Shown in pieces: positions 19,501 through 28,675 of a DNA stretch of 64,000 bases. The notes under the pieces were generated by a model, which was not told where the DNA came from, did not search any database, and was given only the letters and a program-made list of their open reading frames with translations. A program made the translations under genes and the position numbers. Source of the stretch: Huiozyma naganishii CBS 8797 (lineage: Eukaryota > Ascomycota > Saccharomycetes > Saccharomycetales > Saccharomycetaceae); assembly GCF_000348985.1 (NCBI RefSeq), contig NC_035923.1, positions 1,346,757 to 1,410,756 on the forward strand. Reading direction: 5' to 3'. The number at the start of each line of letters is the position of its first letter. Positions within the stretch are counted from its first letter, which is position 1.

Positions 19501-21530
19501 AAAGTTGGTGGAAGGCTTTGAAGAAGCTCGGAAAGTGACTCCAACGCTTCCATTAACTGCCCATTGGTGGTACCCTTGCTATACTGCAATAACGAATAAT
19601 GAACCCACTTCATACAAACTGTTTCTTGGGCCTTCAGTTCCTTTTCATTTGCAGATAATAGGACAGAAAGTCTTTCAATTTTTTTTTCCAGTTTGTTCAT
19701 CTGTGTCCTGAGTTCAGATGTCTTGTTCCCTTGTGACTTTTTTAGGGCCATTTCTTCCGCCAAGCTACCTGCCATATTAACAAGAATTTCGTATACCGAA
19801 AGGGCAAAGTGCCAGTTCTGTGAAATATTTTCCACAAAATAGCTGTAGAGATTTGATTCAATACTCATAACAAACCATTGGACCATCTTAAATAATTCTG
19901 GAGTCCATATGTAATCAACTACTAATCTTTCATCAGAATTTTGTCCAAGAAGAAAACTTAAGATCAAAAACCTCAATTCGTGAAAGTGTGGCATTTGTTT
20001 ATTCACATCGTTCAAAAGAATTTCTAATTTCATAGCTGATAATGGTGGCATCGAAGCTTGTGCACTCTCGCTTTCATCCAATGTGTTTGATTTTAATAAG
20101 GAATTTAACTTCACGTTCTCGTCCACGGTTGTTGTGACAGACTTCTTGTTATATATGTTAGTGTGCCACGTGCTCCAGTTTTTTAAGCAGTCGAAGACTA
20201 TGCGGCAAATGTACTGCATGTTCGAAGATCCCGTTGCACCGTCAACACTAACAGATAATTGTTCGTACTTTAAAGGTAGTTCACCACATCCGACAGTTTT
20301 CATAAGGGATTCCAGATTCAAAAAAAGGTTGATATGTGCAGAGTTATTTGAGTCGCCTATCGGCATAACATCTTCTGAACTGTTGCGTTCTTTGAATCTT
20401 TTGCTACTTCTCTGTCTTGGGGTATCATTATTATCGTTCGAACGTTTTGTACCTTTTCTCAGAGCATCATCTGCCCCTTGTACAATAGAATTCGATTGGT
20501 TTTCGTTCTTCGGAGCACTCTCCAAACTATCATTCTCTTGTTTTATGTCTTTGGCAGCCCCATCACCTCCAGAAATCACGAGATCGTCATCTGTGTTTTT
20601 GGGTCTTGGCATACTTTCAACAGATTGTGCTTCTTCGCAAAATTTTTCGCCCGTCGGTACCTCAATATTAAACTTCAAGCTTTCTATTGGAAAGTCAAGT
20701 TCACTATACGGATCGGAATTCCTACTAAATAGTGACGAGAACTTGATGGAGGGCATCAATTCTCTTATGGATTTTATGAAAACATCCCAATCAAGTGTTT
20801 TTAAGAGGATTTCCTGGCAGTCCGTTTTCTTCATAGTTATTTCATCTTCAGTTTTCAGCTGATAAATCTCTGAAAGAATCGAGTTTAGTGTGGGTCGCAA
20901 TGTTGAAGTTGGCTTTTCTTTGGTTATGGGATCACCAATATCAAAAAGCAATGTCTTGTATTGACCGATAATGTTTTTCAATTGGGGTAGAACGGTACAT
21001 CTACGCCTCCCACGTACCAAAAACAGCCGGTTATCGCGTTTATTCAGTTCAGTTTCCAGGATTAACCGTTTCAACCGCTGAGACTTGAAAGCGTGGAAAA
21101 GCTCCAAAAGGAGTTCAGAGACGCTTGTATCAGCATCACTGTGTTGGAGTGATTCGACCAGATTCTCAATAACCTTTAAGATGTCAGTGACAATATCAGC
21201 TGATCCAATGCTCTCCTTCTCGTCCAATTCACTTCTATGTATCAACCATCGATAATATAGCATCCCTCGGTTCCTGTAAGACAAATATCGTAGTCTGTCC
21301 AATGTAGGCGAGTTGTATCGATAGAAACCCCACTTGTCCGGTTGCATGATGTTCAACTGGAACAAAAGAGTAAACTTGTTGTCCGAGAGTTCAAATTGGG
21401 CCTCCTTCATTGCCATCAGAGCCTCTTGGTAGATCTTGAACCCTTCTTCAATTTGCAACTCTCTAGAGTGTTCTTCGGTTTCGTTCAGCTCCTCAAGGGG
21501 CGACAAATTTACAGCGTCAAAGGTAGACAT
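16551..21530 (-). CDS. HIR3: Hir3, subunit of the HIR histone chaperone complex
   Basis: The 1659-residue product matches Hir3, the large helical-repeat subunit (CABIN1 relative) of the nuclear HIR complex, which with Hir1, Hir2 and Hpc2 deposits histone H3/H4 outside replication and represses histone genes. The N-terminus (HSRELQIEEGFKIYQEAL) and the KWGFYRYNSPTLDRLRYL block are well-conserved stretches. A charged disordered region lies at about residues 320-400 and includes a basic, NLS-like stretch (RQRSSKRFKER). The C-terminus is Lys-rich. Its length is close to that of the S. cerevisiae protein. It is divergent from IPA1 with 198 bases between the two ATGs, so the two genes share a short promoter. 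Confidence 0.93.
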   Translation of the reverse strand: MSTFDAVNLSPLEELNETEEHSRELQIEEGFKIYQEALMAMKEAQFELSDNKFTLLFQLNIMQPDKWGFYRYNSPTLDRLRYLSYRNRGMLYYRWLIHRSELDEKESIGSADIVTDILKVIENLVESLQHSDADTSVSELLLELFHAFKSQRLKRLILETELNKRDNRLFLVRGRRRCTVLPQLKNIIGQYKTLLFDIGDPITKEKPTSTLRPTLNSILSEIYQLKTEDEITMKKTDCQEILLKTLDWDVFIKSIRELMPSIKFSSLFSRNSDPYSELDFPIESLKFNIEVPTGEKFCEEAQSVESMPRPKNTDDDLVISGGDGAAKDIKQENDSLESAPKNENQSNSIVQGADDALRKGTKRSNDNNDTPRQRSSKRFKERNSSEDVMPIGDSNNSAHINLFLNLESLMKTVGCGELPLKYEQLSVSVDGATGSSNMQYICRIVFDCLKNWSTWHTNIYNKKSVTTTVDENVKLNSLLKSNTLDESESAQASMPPLSAMKLEILLNDVNKQMPHFHELRFLILSFLLGQNSDERLVVDYIWTPELFKMVQWFVMSIESNLYSYFVENISQNWHFALSVYEILVNMAGSLAEEMALKKSQGNKTSELRTQMNKLEKKIERLSVLLSANEKELKAQETVCMKWVHYSLLQYSKGTTNGQLMEALESLSELLQSLPPTFNVIYPNYQYISNLSAGAISSQLRKLKMVESLTFDKSDSTDDTPGSIEHIKLLESVLSYCLTSSKDDNMILNKDMVEFILKSPFTLKIRLWDILFSHYLKMDDRLAVLRTYFGILQLLIDEILSFETREEKSMDSSISNLLTALSTIGSFTGRVVNFLQSNHWELSDGAVDESRMRTLLQAFFLFYLLFFYGGTSTDNNTKSFFERATKSSARMKEQTTSLISLIIVYFHSLSKKLNTDTDGVHTINLISCFHEFLGHFLCCDAAHTSFLLIAETLLCKFTNELSYMHLKQIMWCRYHFLISGDGHSVSQHPTHPNKMEKSNALTVGVYLIKLNYRTVNPLLLSTNKTSLKQVLDTIIETIGDPLEVNDYCIVKNKHSLKDYLNSPITTTLFQDALKGANNIKFTTPNIPLSQAMDTGLFYVVSVHSLNQYMIRKKSMQARPSELDAIIKTLKCDIIYNTSRFESWYLLGKCFSYIVEDDLIWTADKLAILDKKRMVALAQRKSILCYIKSLTIYHSRNEVSDGDEKILQMVLEALGNELTNGYYKPMNKLCFCWRQSDSILRMNENFFVSEENAADISTISDFNIEQAILLCLTQANNLEQQSCNWANYLAISKTLSKLNREESQEPTIENILESCRRAIKDSEGKDFILEPHYMLIKTCYKLVKRLVLGPKKALNIMEFDKEVLGQNAEFWTIDENTSGNERIEKEFYHKVIAVLRHLITLDRRKWHHRPQYRIAKILFEDFDDVTGALEEMNKVVSLKSSKNLVSIWKPEYERPGKHFVYAYEYVVFYIKLLFERSDYNSIAQLLKKIRRFSSGMLYVPEATDIAIKAYVKAAVKKLDIDEKYIEHLLPILSYQDFLHYSVQLQKEFVTSKYSDEHLMGLKLSFQLKKGNNGIAFDLVCLSIYFKYFYLPFLGEKKGTDNVCGSIAEEATPPMMPLPTFPDKPTPINNTNNKAISTRKRVSKKETFDRIKSLVEKIPDEK

Positions 21531-21728
21531 TGTGTAAAAGAGAGATGTATCTCACCCTGTGTTGTCTCCAAGGTTGCTTAATGTAGTGCGCTGCTTCAAT
21601 CTAAACACTCGACCTTGTTTCTGATTCTCTGTGCTGGAAAGTTGATGTTTTAGTGGAAATTGCATTTGCTGGAAAATTTCGAGATGAGCAGTTGACTTTG
21701 ACAGTAACATAGAGACGGGGATTAAGGT

Positions 21729-22796
21729 ATGCGGTACCTGATAGAGTCGTTGCCACGTATTGGAAGTGTTGGAGTCTATGTAGATGATGTTGAAGAGCTA
21801 GTATTGAAAGAGCTGGGCCCCAAAGCACTCACAGTGAGTTACCGTGGGAAACACATGTCCTTAGTGGTTAAGAAGACGATTTCTTTACCTGTAAACATAT
21901 CCCTCTCACAAAATGGAGTTCCTACTTCTTTTAAGTACAATGAACAAGGGACATTTACGCTGAGGTTGAGGGTGCGATCTGAATCGGTAAATGCTACTGA
22001 CTCTTTAGCCCCGTCGTCAGAAAAGTTTCTGTGGGATAAAACTCAATTGAATGAAATGGGTGCTTTTTGCTTCCGCTGCCTGCATTGCGACGCGCCAGTA
22101 CTAGATAGCGTAACAAACTGTCTTAAACTTAACAATATGCCGTCGGAGTACTGGGCTGAATTGATGGATTATTGGCACTGCCATAAACCTGACAGCAGAG
22201 ATCCAAATATTTCCGCAAAGTATGGCGCTTTGAAACCGCTGTTAAATGAGCTGTTGATCGGGGAGTCCTTTTTAGAAACCAGTCCTGCCACCGTAGCTGG
22301 GAGTACTGAAGTAAATGATTTGAGGGTAAACTGTTCGAAATGTGGTACAAAACTTGGTGAGTTAACTAAGGATGGTCTATACAAATTCTACAAATGGCAA
22401 CTGAAACTTTACGACAATTCTAAAATGTGTGAATACCTCTTTAACCCGAGAGACGATGTAATACTACAACTTTTGAGTTACATCAGAGGGTACTCGGGAA
22501 GATACATTCTTTTGAGTTCGCGACAAAACCCGAACATTATGCTATGGGTATTTGCACTAGACATCGGCGTCTCTTTCACTGATGGCAAGAATTTTCCACA
22601 AGCAGTTAAGATTTTATACACCACAGACGCATCACAGTTTGATACAATCAAAAAGGCCCATAATGTGCATGAACTCGGAGTCCATGATACCCCCTATACT
22701 GCGTTTGTGACGGACCTGGCACAGAACCACGAGTCTTTGCCTGAGGCAGCACAAAAGTTTGATATATGGGATACCAGCTACCTACCGATGCCGTAG
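21729..22796 (+). CDS. IPA1: Ipa1-like HECT-like E3 ubiquitin ligase domain protein
   Basis: This 355-residue protein occupies the YJR141W position and has the family start ESLPRIGSVGVYVDD. It belongs to the UBE3D/Ipa1 family of HECT-like E3 proteins; yeast Ipa1 interacts with the cleavage and polyadenylation machinery and affects mRNA 3' end formation. Cysteine pairs characteristic of the family appear in CFRCLHC (about residues 115-121) and CSKCG (about 201-205). It is divergent from HIR3 and followed by YJR142W on the same strand. The assignment rests on recognisable sequence plus synteny; biochemical function is by family. Confidence 0.88.
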   Translation: MRYLIESLPRIGSVGVYVDDVEELVLKELGPKALTVSYRGKHMSLVVKKTISLPVNISLSQNGVPTSFKYNEQGTFTLRLRVRSESVNATDSLAPSSEKFLWDKTQLNEMGAFCFRCLHCDAPVLDSVTNCLKLNNMPSEYWAELMDYWHCHKPDSRDPNISAKYGALKPLLNELLIGESFLETSPATVAGSTEVNDLRVNCSKCGTKLGELTKDGLYKFYKWQLKLYDNSKMCEYLFNPRDDVILQLLSYIRGYSGRYILLSSRQNPNIMLWVFALDIGVSFTDGKNFPQAVKILYTTDASQFDTIKKAHNVHELGVHDTPYTAFVTDLAQNHESLPEAAQKFDIWDTSYLPMP

Positions 22797-23088
22797 AAAG
22801 GGTGTACAGAAAACATAATTCTGTATTGCACTAGCAACGATATACATAATATACGTAGATTGAAAGGCAACTGCATATAAGGACGAGAGTCAGACGGTTG
22901 GCAGCGTAGTTCTTTTCATTGTGTGAACCACAACTGTTGGAATCCGGAATCTGAGACGCGCGCGTGAAATGTCAGTTGCAAAATATATCTAATTTGATAT
23001 CTTCAGCACGGTTTAACAGGCAGTGTAGTCAATATTATGGCCAGGAACCTTCGAACCAGTGCACGTCATTACACTTTAGTGCTGGTCG

Positions 23089-24129
23089 ATGGTTGTGGTG
23101 CAGAAAGACGCCCAAGGAAGGCAGGTAATTTGCAGGACCGATGCCGATGAAAAAGAAGGGTTTACCTTCCTATCGATAATGGACAAGGTCGATGTATTCC
23201 CGCCTGATTATGAGCAGCTGGACGGGTTTAAAGAGAACGTTTACTATTTAGTGACTCATCATGACGTTAAAGTAGGTTTTGTGTGTAGATTTGTGCTTGA
23301 AGAGATGATGACTGTGGTGCCCACTTCTCTGTTTCAAGAAACATTTACTGTAGACAACGAAAGACACTTCATTCGGTTCAATTCCGAAATCTTTGAAACC
23401 AGAAACACGCAGCTTGATCAGATAGCCAGATTGATGCAGAAAAACCCACAGTCAAAGATTCAAGGATTGAAGGGTTGGAGAGACGAACAATACGCGATCT
23501 GGATCAAGAAAACCCCGTACGTTCTTGTCGAGCGTGCTTTATCCGGTGCCCTCGGGATCATTACATTAGGAGCCCACATCAATGGGTATGTAATTGATTA
23601 CGCTACTCAAGAAATTAAACTGTGGATCTCGAGAAGAGCCGCTACAAAACCCACCTGGCCTCTTATGTTAGACAATATCATTGCTGGTGGGCTCGGATAT
23701 CCGTATGGACCTTACGAAACTGCAGTTAAGGAAAGTTTGGAGGAAGCCAATTTAGAAAAACCGATCATAGAAAGATACCTTAAATCTGTTGGGGTAGTTT
23801 CTTATTTCTACTATCAAGGTAACGCACAAAAGGACATGTTCAACTCAGAGGGCTCCTTCATTACTGGAGAAGCGCAGTTTCTGTACGACTTGGAACTACC
23901 TCCAACCGTGATTCCCGAACCAAACGACGGTGAAGTAGACTCATTTACTCTCATGTCGCTACAAGAGGTGGTGGATGCATTGAAAAACGGTGAATTTAAG
24001 CCCAATTGCGCTATGGTAACACTGGAGTTCCTTATCAGACATGGCTATGTCACGGCCGAAAATGAGCCTAATTATCTTACAATCTTGAGTAAGATGCATA
24101 GACGCTTCCCTTTCCCAACGTTAAGCTAA
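23089..24129 (+). CDS. YJR142W: YJR142W-like Nudix hydrolase (TPK-associated family)
   Basis: The 346-residue product matches YJR142W. It has an N-terminal domain of the DUF4743 type found in front of Nudix domains of thiamine-pyrophosphokinase-linked proteins, then a Nudix domain from about residue 150. A Nudix-box-like segment with KESLEEA lies at about 213-219, with the acidic residues kept. S. cerevisiae YJR142W is reported to hydrolyse oxidised thiamine diphosphate derivatives, so damage control of thiamine cofactors is the likely role. The first ATG in frame is 23089. The gene converges on PMT4 with 110 bases between the stops. Confidence 0.9.
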   Translation: MVVVQKDAQGRQVICRTDADEKEGFTFLSIMDKVDVFPPDYEQLDGFKENVYYLVTHHDVKVGFVCRFVLEEMMTVVPTSLFQETFTVDNERHFIRFNSEIFETRNTQLDQIARLMQKNPQSKIQGLKGWRDEQYAIWIKKTPYVLVERALSGALGIITLGAHINGYVIDYATQEIKLWISRRAATKPTWPLMLDNIIAGGLGYPYGPYETAVKESLEEANLEKPIIERYLKSVGVVSYFYYQGNAQKDMFNSEGSFITGEAQFLYDLELPPTVIPEPNDGEVDSFTLMSLQEVVDALKNGEFKPNCAMVTLEFLIRHGYVTAENEPNYLTILSKMHRRFPFPTLS

Positions 24130-24239
24130 AATACACAATGGAAAAGCGTAGAAACTAGATATCAGACTTTCAACAAGTAAATCATATGTATATATAAACG
24201 TTATCAAAAAAGAGGGACGGTCAGTATCCGCTCCTACCC

Positions 24240-26519
24240 TTATTTGGCAAAGTTCAATTTGATATCAAACCATTGCCTCATTTGAATCTCCTTTGGTGAA
24301 AGGGCTGTATCACCATATACTAAAGGAGCAAAAAAGACGAAGAAGGATAGGATTGCCAAAATCGCCACAAAGAAAAAGAAGTTCAGTAAAAAATAGTAAA
24401 TTTTGGGGGTGAGTTCAAATGCAGCACCTTCCTCATTTTCGTCCTTTTCAACATTAATAGACTTGCAATCACTAAATACAACTTCCCATAGACCAGCGGT
24501 AAACAACGCCGCAATGAGGTGCGCAGGTAAGTAATGGTGCAGAAACTTTTGACGCGCCATGAGGAAGAATGGCAAATAATGGGCCAGCCATCCACAGAAA
24601 AGGAACGCCAGTGGACCGTACAATTTTTCCCTTGTTATTTTATTGATTGCATAGTACGCACGTTGCCTGGTGATCAAATCGGCAATAATAATCCCAACGA
24701 ATAGGCATAGCGAAATGACTTCCAACCAGAACCCAATTATATTACCAGTGAAATAGATTTGCTTCTTTTCGGAGTCCTTAACCCAAAAAGAGACACCACT
24801 CAAGCTACCAGGCCAAGATTGTGGTTCAGATGCAAAAGGATGTTCAGACGATAGGTTGTTGTTGTGTTCGAACATCAATTTTTGTAGTTCGAACCATTTC
24901 GTGAAAAAGGATTGCTTTTTGACCTTCTTAGGAACGTACTCTTTCCTCTCTTCATCCAGGTTTAGGATCTTAGAGACAACCCACTTGTTCCCATCATCGT
25001 TTATATTTTTGTTCCCGTTAACCTCTTGCTGCTGGAACCCCCACTCTGGAAGCAATTCGTCATTGTGAGACCATAGGGCCACAGTAGTGTCGATGTGTAG
25101 AATACGGAAAGTAGTGGTATTTGTTCTGATGTTGTGGCCTATATCACCCTTCTGTAATGGTTGGAACTCGAAAATTGTCTCTTGGTAGTTTTCACCGTTG
25201 GCGTGCTCTTCATCAACAGTGGTGACCTCTTCGTTGGTAGGGTATAATGGGGATGCAACATCGTGTGTAAGTAGGTAGGTATTGGTGGCGATGTGTCTCA
25301 GTCTGAAATGATCCCCCAATAGTAGCCCATCAGTCCTCTCCTTTTCAACTATTGGTACGACTTCCCATTCGTTATTGAAATCATCTTCGATAGAATAGCC
25401 GGTAACTTGCTGGCCCTCTGACGAAATACGTCCGTCTTCGTAACGCAACGGATAAGTCGCTAAGTGCGAATGTAGAAAAGTTGATGTGTCCTTATGTTTG
25501 ATGGTAATCACATCGTAGTAGTTAACTTGTTTGGTAAACGCGGAAGAGGGAGAGTCTGCCAGAGTCTCCTGGAATTTGGCGGACATAAAACTGTCACCGG
25601 GTCCAGATGTATTTAAGATCGAAAAGTGGATGTAGAACCAAAATAGATAGACGACAAAGGGTACGACAATTAACCCATTAAGTCTGGCAATAAAGTGTCT
25701 TGCAAAAATTCTTAAAGACAACCCGGAACGGATATCTAATAGTTGCCATAGGTTCATGACAACAGCAATACCAATAGTTGCATACGTCATAACACCAACA
25801 TATTTCGTAGATATCACGAATGACAGCGACAAGCCAGTAGCGTACAACCAAATAAACCAGCTTCTCGAAAATGGTTTAGTCAACTGGGCTTTGTAAAATC
25901 TGACATAGCAGTAGACAGATGCAGCCACGGAAATGATCAAGATGGCATCCAATAAAATCAAACGTGTCTCGAGAACATGTGCATTATCAAGAGCAACCAA
26001 TGCGGCTCCAAATGCGCAAGTCGTAGCATGGAAGTTCAATTCCTTCAAAGTATTGAACATTAGAGGAATTGTCAGCGTACCAAGGATGGCGTTGAAGGAA
26101 CGGTAGGCCAGGTATGGGGCAGGATTGGTTTCATAGCTATCCCCAATATCGTCAAACTTGAAAGCACCGTTGTATCCACACAACCACCCAATGAAGGCAA
26201 TGGCCATCTTTGCGAAAGGTGGATGAACATCAAAGAAGAAACTTCTCTCCAGATAATAAGATGCAAATTTACCGAAATGGACCTCATCAAAGACAACCTC
26301 CTTAGGGTACCAAATCTTGTAAAATCTAGCAACAAAGGCAGCAACTGTCACAATGGCACACAGCACCCTGTAATGTGAAGCTGGCGATGGTTTTTCGCGT
26401 AGTAGCCATTTAGCGCCCAATTGCTCAAAATTGGACTTACCTTTTGAGTACTTGATTTGAGAGTCGTCTACATCGACGGGCGGCGCGGTCTTGCCGCCAC
26501 TTCTCTTCGCTACAGCCAT
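24240..26519 (-). CDS. PMT4: Pmt4 dolichyl-phosphate-mannose:protein O-mannosyltransferase
   Basis: The 759-residue ER membrane enzyme transfers mannose from dolichyl phosphate mannose to Ser/Thr of membrane-bound proteins. It has the GT39 pattern: a short cytosolic N-terminus, a first luminal loop with the essential FDEVHFGKF acidic motif near residue 76, multiple membrane segments, a luminal MIR domain at about 335-510 and a further cluster of hydrophobic segments to the C-terminus. The sequence and position identify it as Pmt4 rather than Pmt1/2. Pmt4 works as a homodimer. The next gene upstream in the same direction is RPS4; MGM101, which lies between them in S. cerevisiae, is absent. Confidence 0.95.
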   Translation of the reverse strand: MAVAKRSGGKTAPPVDVDDSQIKYSKGKSNFEQLGAKWLLREKPSPASHYRVLCAIVTVAAFVARFYKIWYPKEVVFDEVHFGKFASYYLERSFFFDVHPPFAKMAIAFIGWLCGYNGAFKFDDIGDSYETNPAPYLAYRSFNAILGTLTIPLMFNTLKELNFHATTCAFGAALVALDNAHVLETRLILLDAILIISVAASVYCYVRFYKAQLTKPFSRSWFIWLYATGLSLSFVISTKYVGVMTYATIGIAVVMNLWQLLDIRSGLSLRIFARHFIARLNGLIVVPFVVYLFWFYIHFSILNTSGPGDSFMSAKFQETLADSPSSAFTKQVNYYDVITIKHKDTSTFLHSHLATYPLRYEDGRISSEGQQVTGYSIEDDFNNEWEVVPIVEKERTDGLLLGDHFRLRHIATNTYLLTHDVASPLYPTNEEVTTVDEEHANGENYQETIFEFQPLQKGDIGHNIRTNTTTFRILHIDTTVALWSHNDELLPEWGFQQQEVNGNKNINDDGNKWVVSKILNLDEERKEYVPKKVKKQSFFTKWFELQKLMFEHNNNLSSEHPFASEPQSWPGSLSGVSFWVKDSEKKQIYFTGNIIGFWLEVISLCLFVGIIIADLITRQRAYYAINKITREKLYGPLAFLFCGWLAHYLPFFLMARQKFLHHYLPAHLIAALFTAGLWEVVFSDCKSINVEKDENEEGAAFELTPKIYYFLLNFFFFVAILAILSFFVFFAPLVYGDTALSPKEIQMRQWFDIKLNFAK

Positions 26520-26931
26520 ATTTTCTGGTTGAAGATCTTGTTCACTCTGGTATTCTTTTCAACTGTTTAACTATGAGCTGTTCAATTACGATCTTGAAAT
26601 GTACAATTCACTTTTTTTTTACACGTTGCAGCATCTCGTGTTTTTTCATTGCTGTGTTCAAATTTGACACTGCTAAGAAAGTTACACTACGACGTTTCAG
26701 GCGGAGAACAAACCAAGCGGAGTACTTACGCGATCGTTCTTGCGAGCAACAGGTGGCCAGACAGTGTGATGGCGACTACCCTTACGTACATATATCGTAA
26801 TACAGTGTCTATTTTTGAATCTTTTTTATAGTGTTTTCTTTCTTAAAGAGAGAGTATATATGGGGTGGGAGTGAATAAAGAAGTGCTGACAGGTCTGGGG
26901 ATATCAGAAATTATAAATATGCGAATGATTC
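26520..26931. other. Intergenic region PMT4-RPS4
   Basis: This region carries the PMT4 promoter and the RPS4 3' flank. No trace of MGM101 is visible. Confidence 0.5.
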
Positions 26932-27883
26932 TTACAAACCTTGTTGAGCTCTTCTTCTGTCACGTTCTTCGGCAATGGTCAACTTGATACCCTTACCCTT
27001 TGGCAAGGAAATGTATGGCTTACCAGTTTCACCGATGATGAAAACGTTGTTCAATCTGGTGACGAAGGTGTTGTCTAGAGAGTCCTTGATGTGGACCAAG
27101 TCGAAACCACCGTCGTGTCTTTCCTTGTGAATGATGGTACCGATACGACCCAAGTTACGACCACCGGTGACGTAAACTAGCTTACCGGTGTCGAACTTGA
27201 TGTAGTCGACGATCTTACCAGAGGCCAAGTCAATCTTAACGGTGTCGTTAATCTTGATGTTTGGGTCTGGGTATCTGATGGTTCTACCGTCGTGGGTAAC
27301 AACGTATGGTAACACCTCTCTTACCTAGTTGGACCTTCTTGACCTTACCTAGCTTGTAAGAAGCCTCCTCGTCGGTGATTCTGTGGACGGCAAATCTACC
27401 CTTGACGTCGTAGACCAATCTGAAGTTCTCGTTGGTGGCTTCTAGAGTGATGACATCCATGAACCCAGCTGGTAGGTGGTGTCAGTTCTGACTTTACCGT
27501 CCACTTTGTACGTGTCTTTCCATCAGGATGGCCTTGACTTCACGACCGTTCAAGGCATACTTTAATCTGTTTCTTAGGAAGACGATCAAAGGTAGAGATT
27601 CACGCAACTTGTGTGGACCGGCAGAAGGTCTTGGGGCATAACAGCCGGTCAGCTTGTCCAACAACCAGTGGTTTGGAGCTGCTAGTCTCTTAAGATGTTT
27701 CTTTCTGTTTTAGGAGGATAAGACGGAGTAATTAACATCCGCAGGTTTCAATCCATGCACTGTTAGTAAAAGGGAAGAGATGCTTCTACAGGGGTGGAGC
27801 CATAACAAACAGATTGAACTTTTCAGCTACAATTGCCAGTTGCTCCAACTAATGTGTCCTCTAACATACGGTCCTCTAGCCAT
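26932..27883 (-). CDS. RPS4A: 40S ribosomal protein S4 (eS4), two exons, with three frame-breaking indels in this sequence
   Basis: Exon 1 is 27883-27870 (14 bases encoding MARG and part of P). Exon 2 is 27704-26932 and ends [11 protein letters not shown]. The product is the 261-residue eS4 protein of the small ribosomal subunit, with S4-type RNA-binding and KOW regions. Read literally, exon 2 is broken three times: an extra base near 27311, a missing base near 27471 and an extra base near 27509. There is also a probable Gln-to-Glu change just beside the last. Removing the net +1 restores exactly 261 codons plus stop. Strong codon bias and otherwise full conservation fit either uncorrected sequence errors or a very young pseudogene; I favour errors. 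It is divergent from BAT2, with a Rap1-like site between them. Confidence 0.85.
27705..27869 (-). other. RPS4A: Spliceosomal intron of RPS4
   Basis: The intron begins GTATGT (27869-27864), has the branch site TACTAAC at 27768-27762 and ends in CAG (27707-27705), giving 165 bases. Its position after 14 coding bases is close to that of the intron in S. cerevisiae RPS4 genes. Confidence 0.95.
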
Positions 27884-28282
27884 TTTGCGATGTGGTTTCT
27901 ACGGTTCTCTAAAAAAAACGATAACAATAACAATTACGAAGAAGTCTTGTTCGTAAGCTCAAGCCTAAACGTAACTATATTACCGGTGATGTCGTTTCTT
28001 CAATATTATTTTTCATTGGGAAACAGCGGGCTCGCAGGAGACGCCCTCGCGGCCCAGCCCAGCGGGAGGAGGGAAAGTGAAGCTTAAGCCGAGCCCAAGC
28101 CTAGAGGGTTGGGGGCGGGGGGCGGTGCTTGCGCGGGCCCCCGACTACTCCGACTGCTCCACCGCCTCCCCGGCAGGTCTCTGCAACCAGTTGAAAAAAG
28201 ACACGCGACGCAGCAAACAGAGCAAATTTCTGTATTGGGAAACTACTTCCAAAATAAAAAAAACCGCTCACTCAAAAACCCT

Positions 28283-28295
28283 ACACCCACGCACC
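28283..28295 (+). promoter_or_regulatory. Rap1-like site in the RPS4/BAT2 divergent promoter
   Basis: ACACCCACGCACC differs at one position from the Rap1 consensus ACACCCRYACAYM. It lies about 400 bases upstream of the RPS4 start, as usual for ribosomal protein genes. It is a motif match only. Confidence 0.45.
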
Positions 28296-28389
28296 ACCCA
28301 CTTTAAGCTGCAGATAAGAAAAAACAGTCACAAGCTGCGGAATTCAAACACCGCCGCGTTTCTCTTTCCTCTTTCGGACAGTCCGCCTC

Positions 28390-28395
28390 TGACTC
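28390..28395 (+). promoter_or_regulatory. Gcn4 half-site-like TGACTC upstream of BAT2
   Basis: TGACTC, the core of the Gcn4 site, lies 281 bases upstream of the BAT2 ATG. BAT genes are part of the amino-acid control network in S. cerevisiae. A hexamer alone is weak evidence. Confidence 0.3.
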
Positions 28396-28578
28396 CAGTT
28401 TCTGCAGTGCCGCACACGATTCAATATTTTGATAAGAGGGAAAACTAGCCTTTTCGGGCATCGGACTTCCAACCGCGATGGGGCAAGAAACGTTTTTAAC
28501 TGCTACTCAGCTGTGGCATCGTTATTGACTTGCACGGTATTTGAAGCAGGCAGAACCAACCCTGTGTGTGCATTGATA

Positions 28579-28597
28579 AATATATATATATATAAGT
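28579..28597 (+). promoter_or_regulatory. TATA element of BAT2
   Basis: An AT-alternating run ending TATATAAG lies about 80-95 bases upstream of the ATG at 28676. Confidence 0.5.
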
Positions 28598-28675
28598 AGT
28601 TACGTACACCTGATTTCCTCGGTTAACAGAGATTGAGAGCTGTGCAGACACAGATTGCCAAGCTTAAAAAAATTG

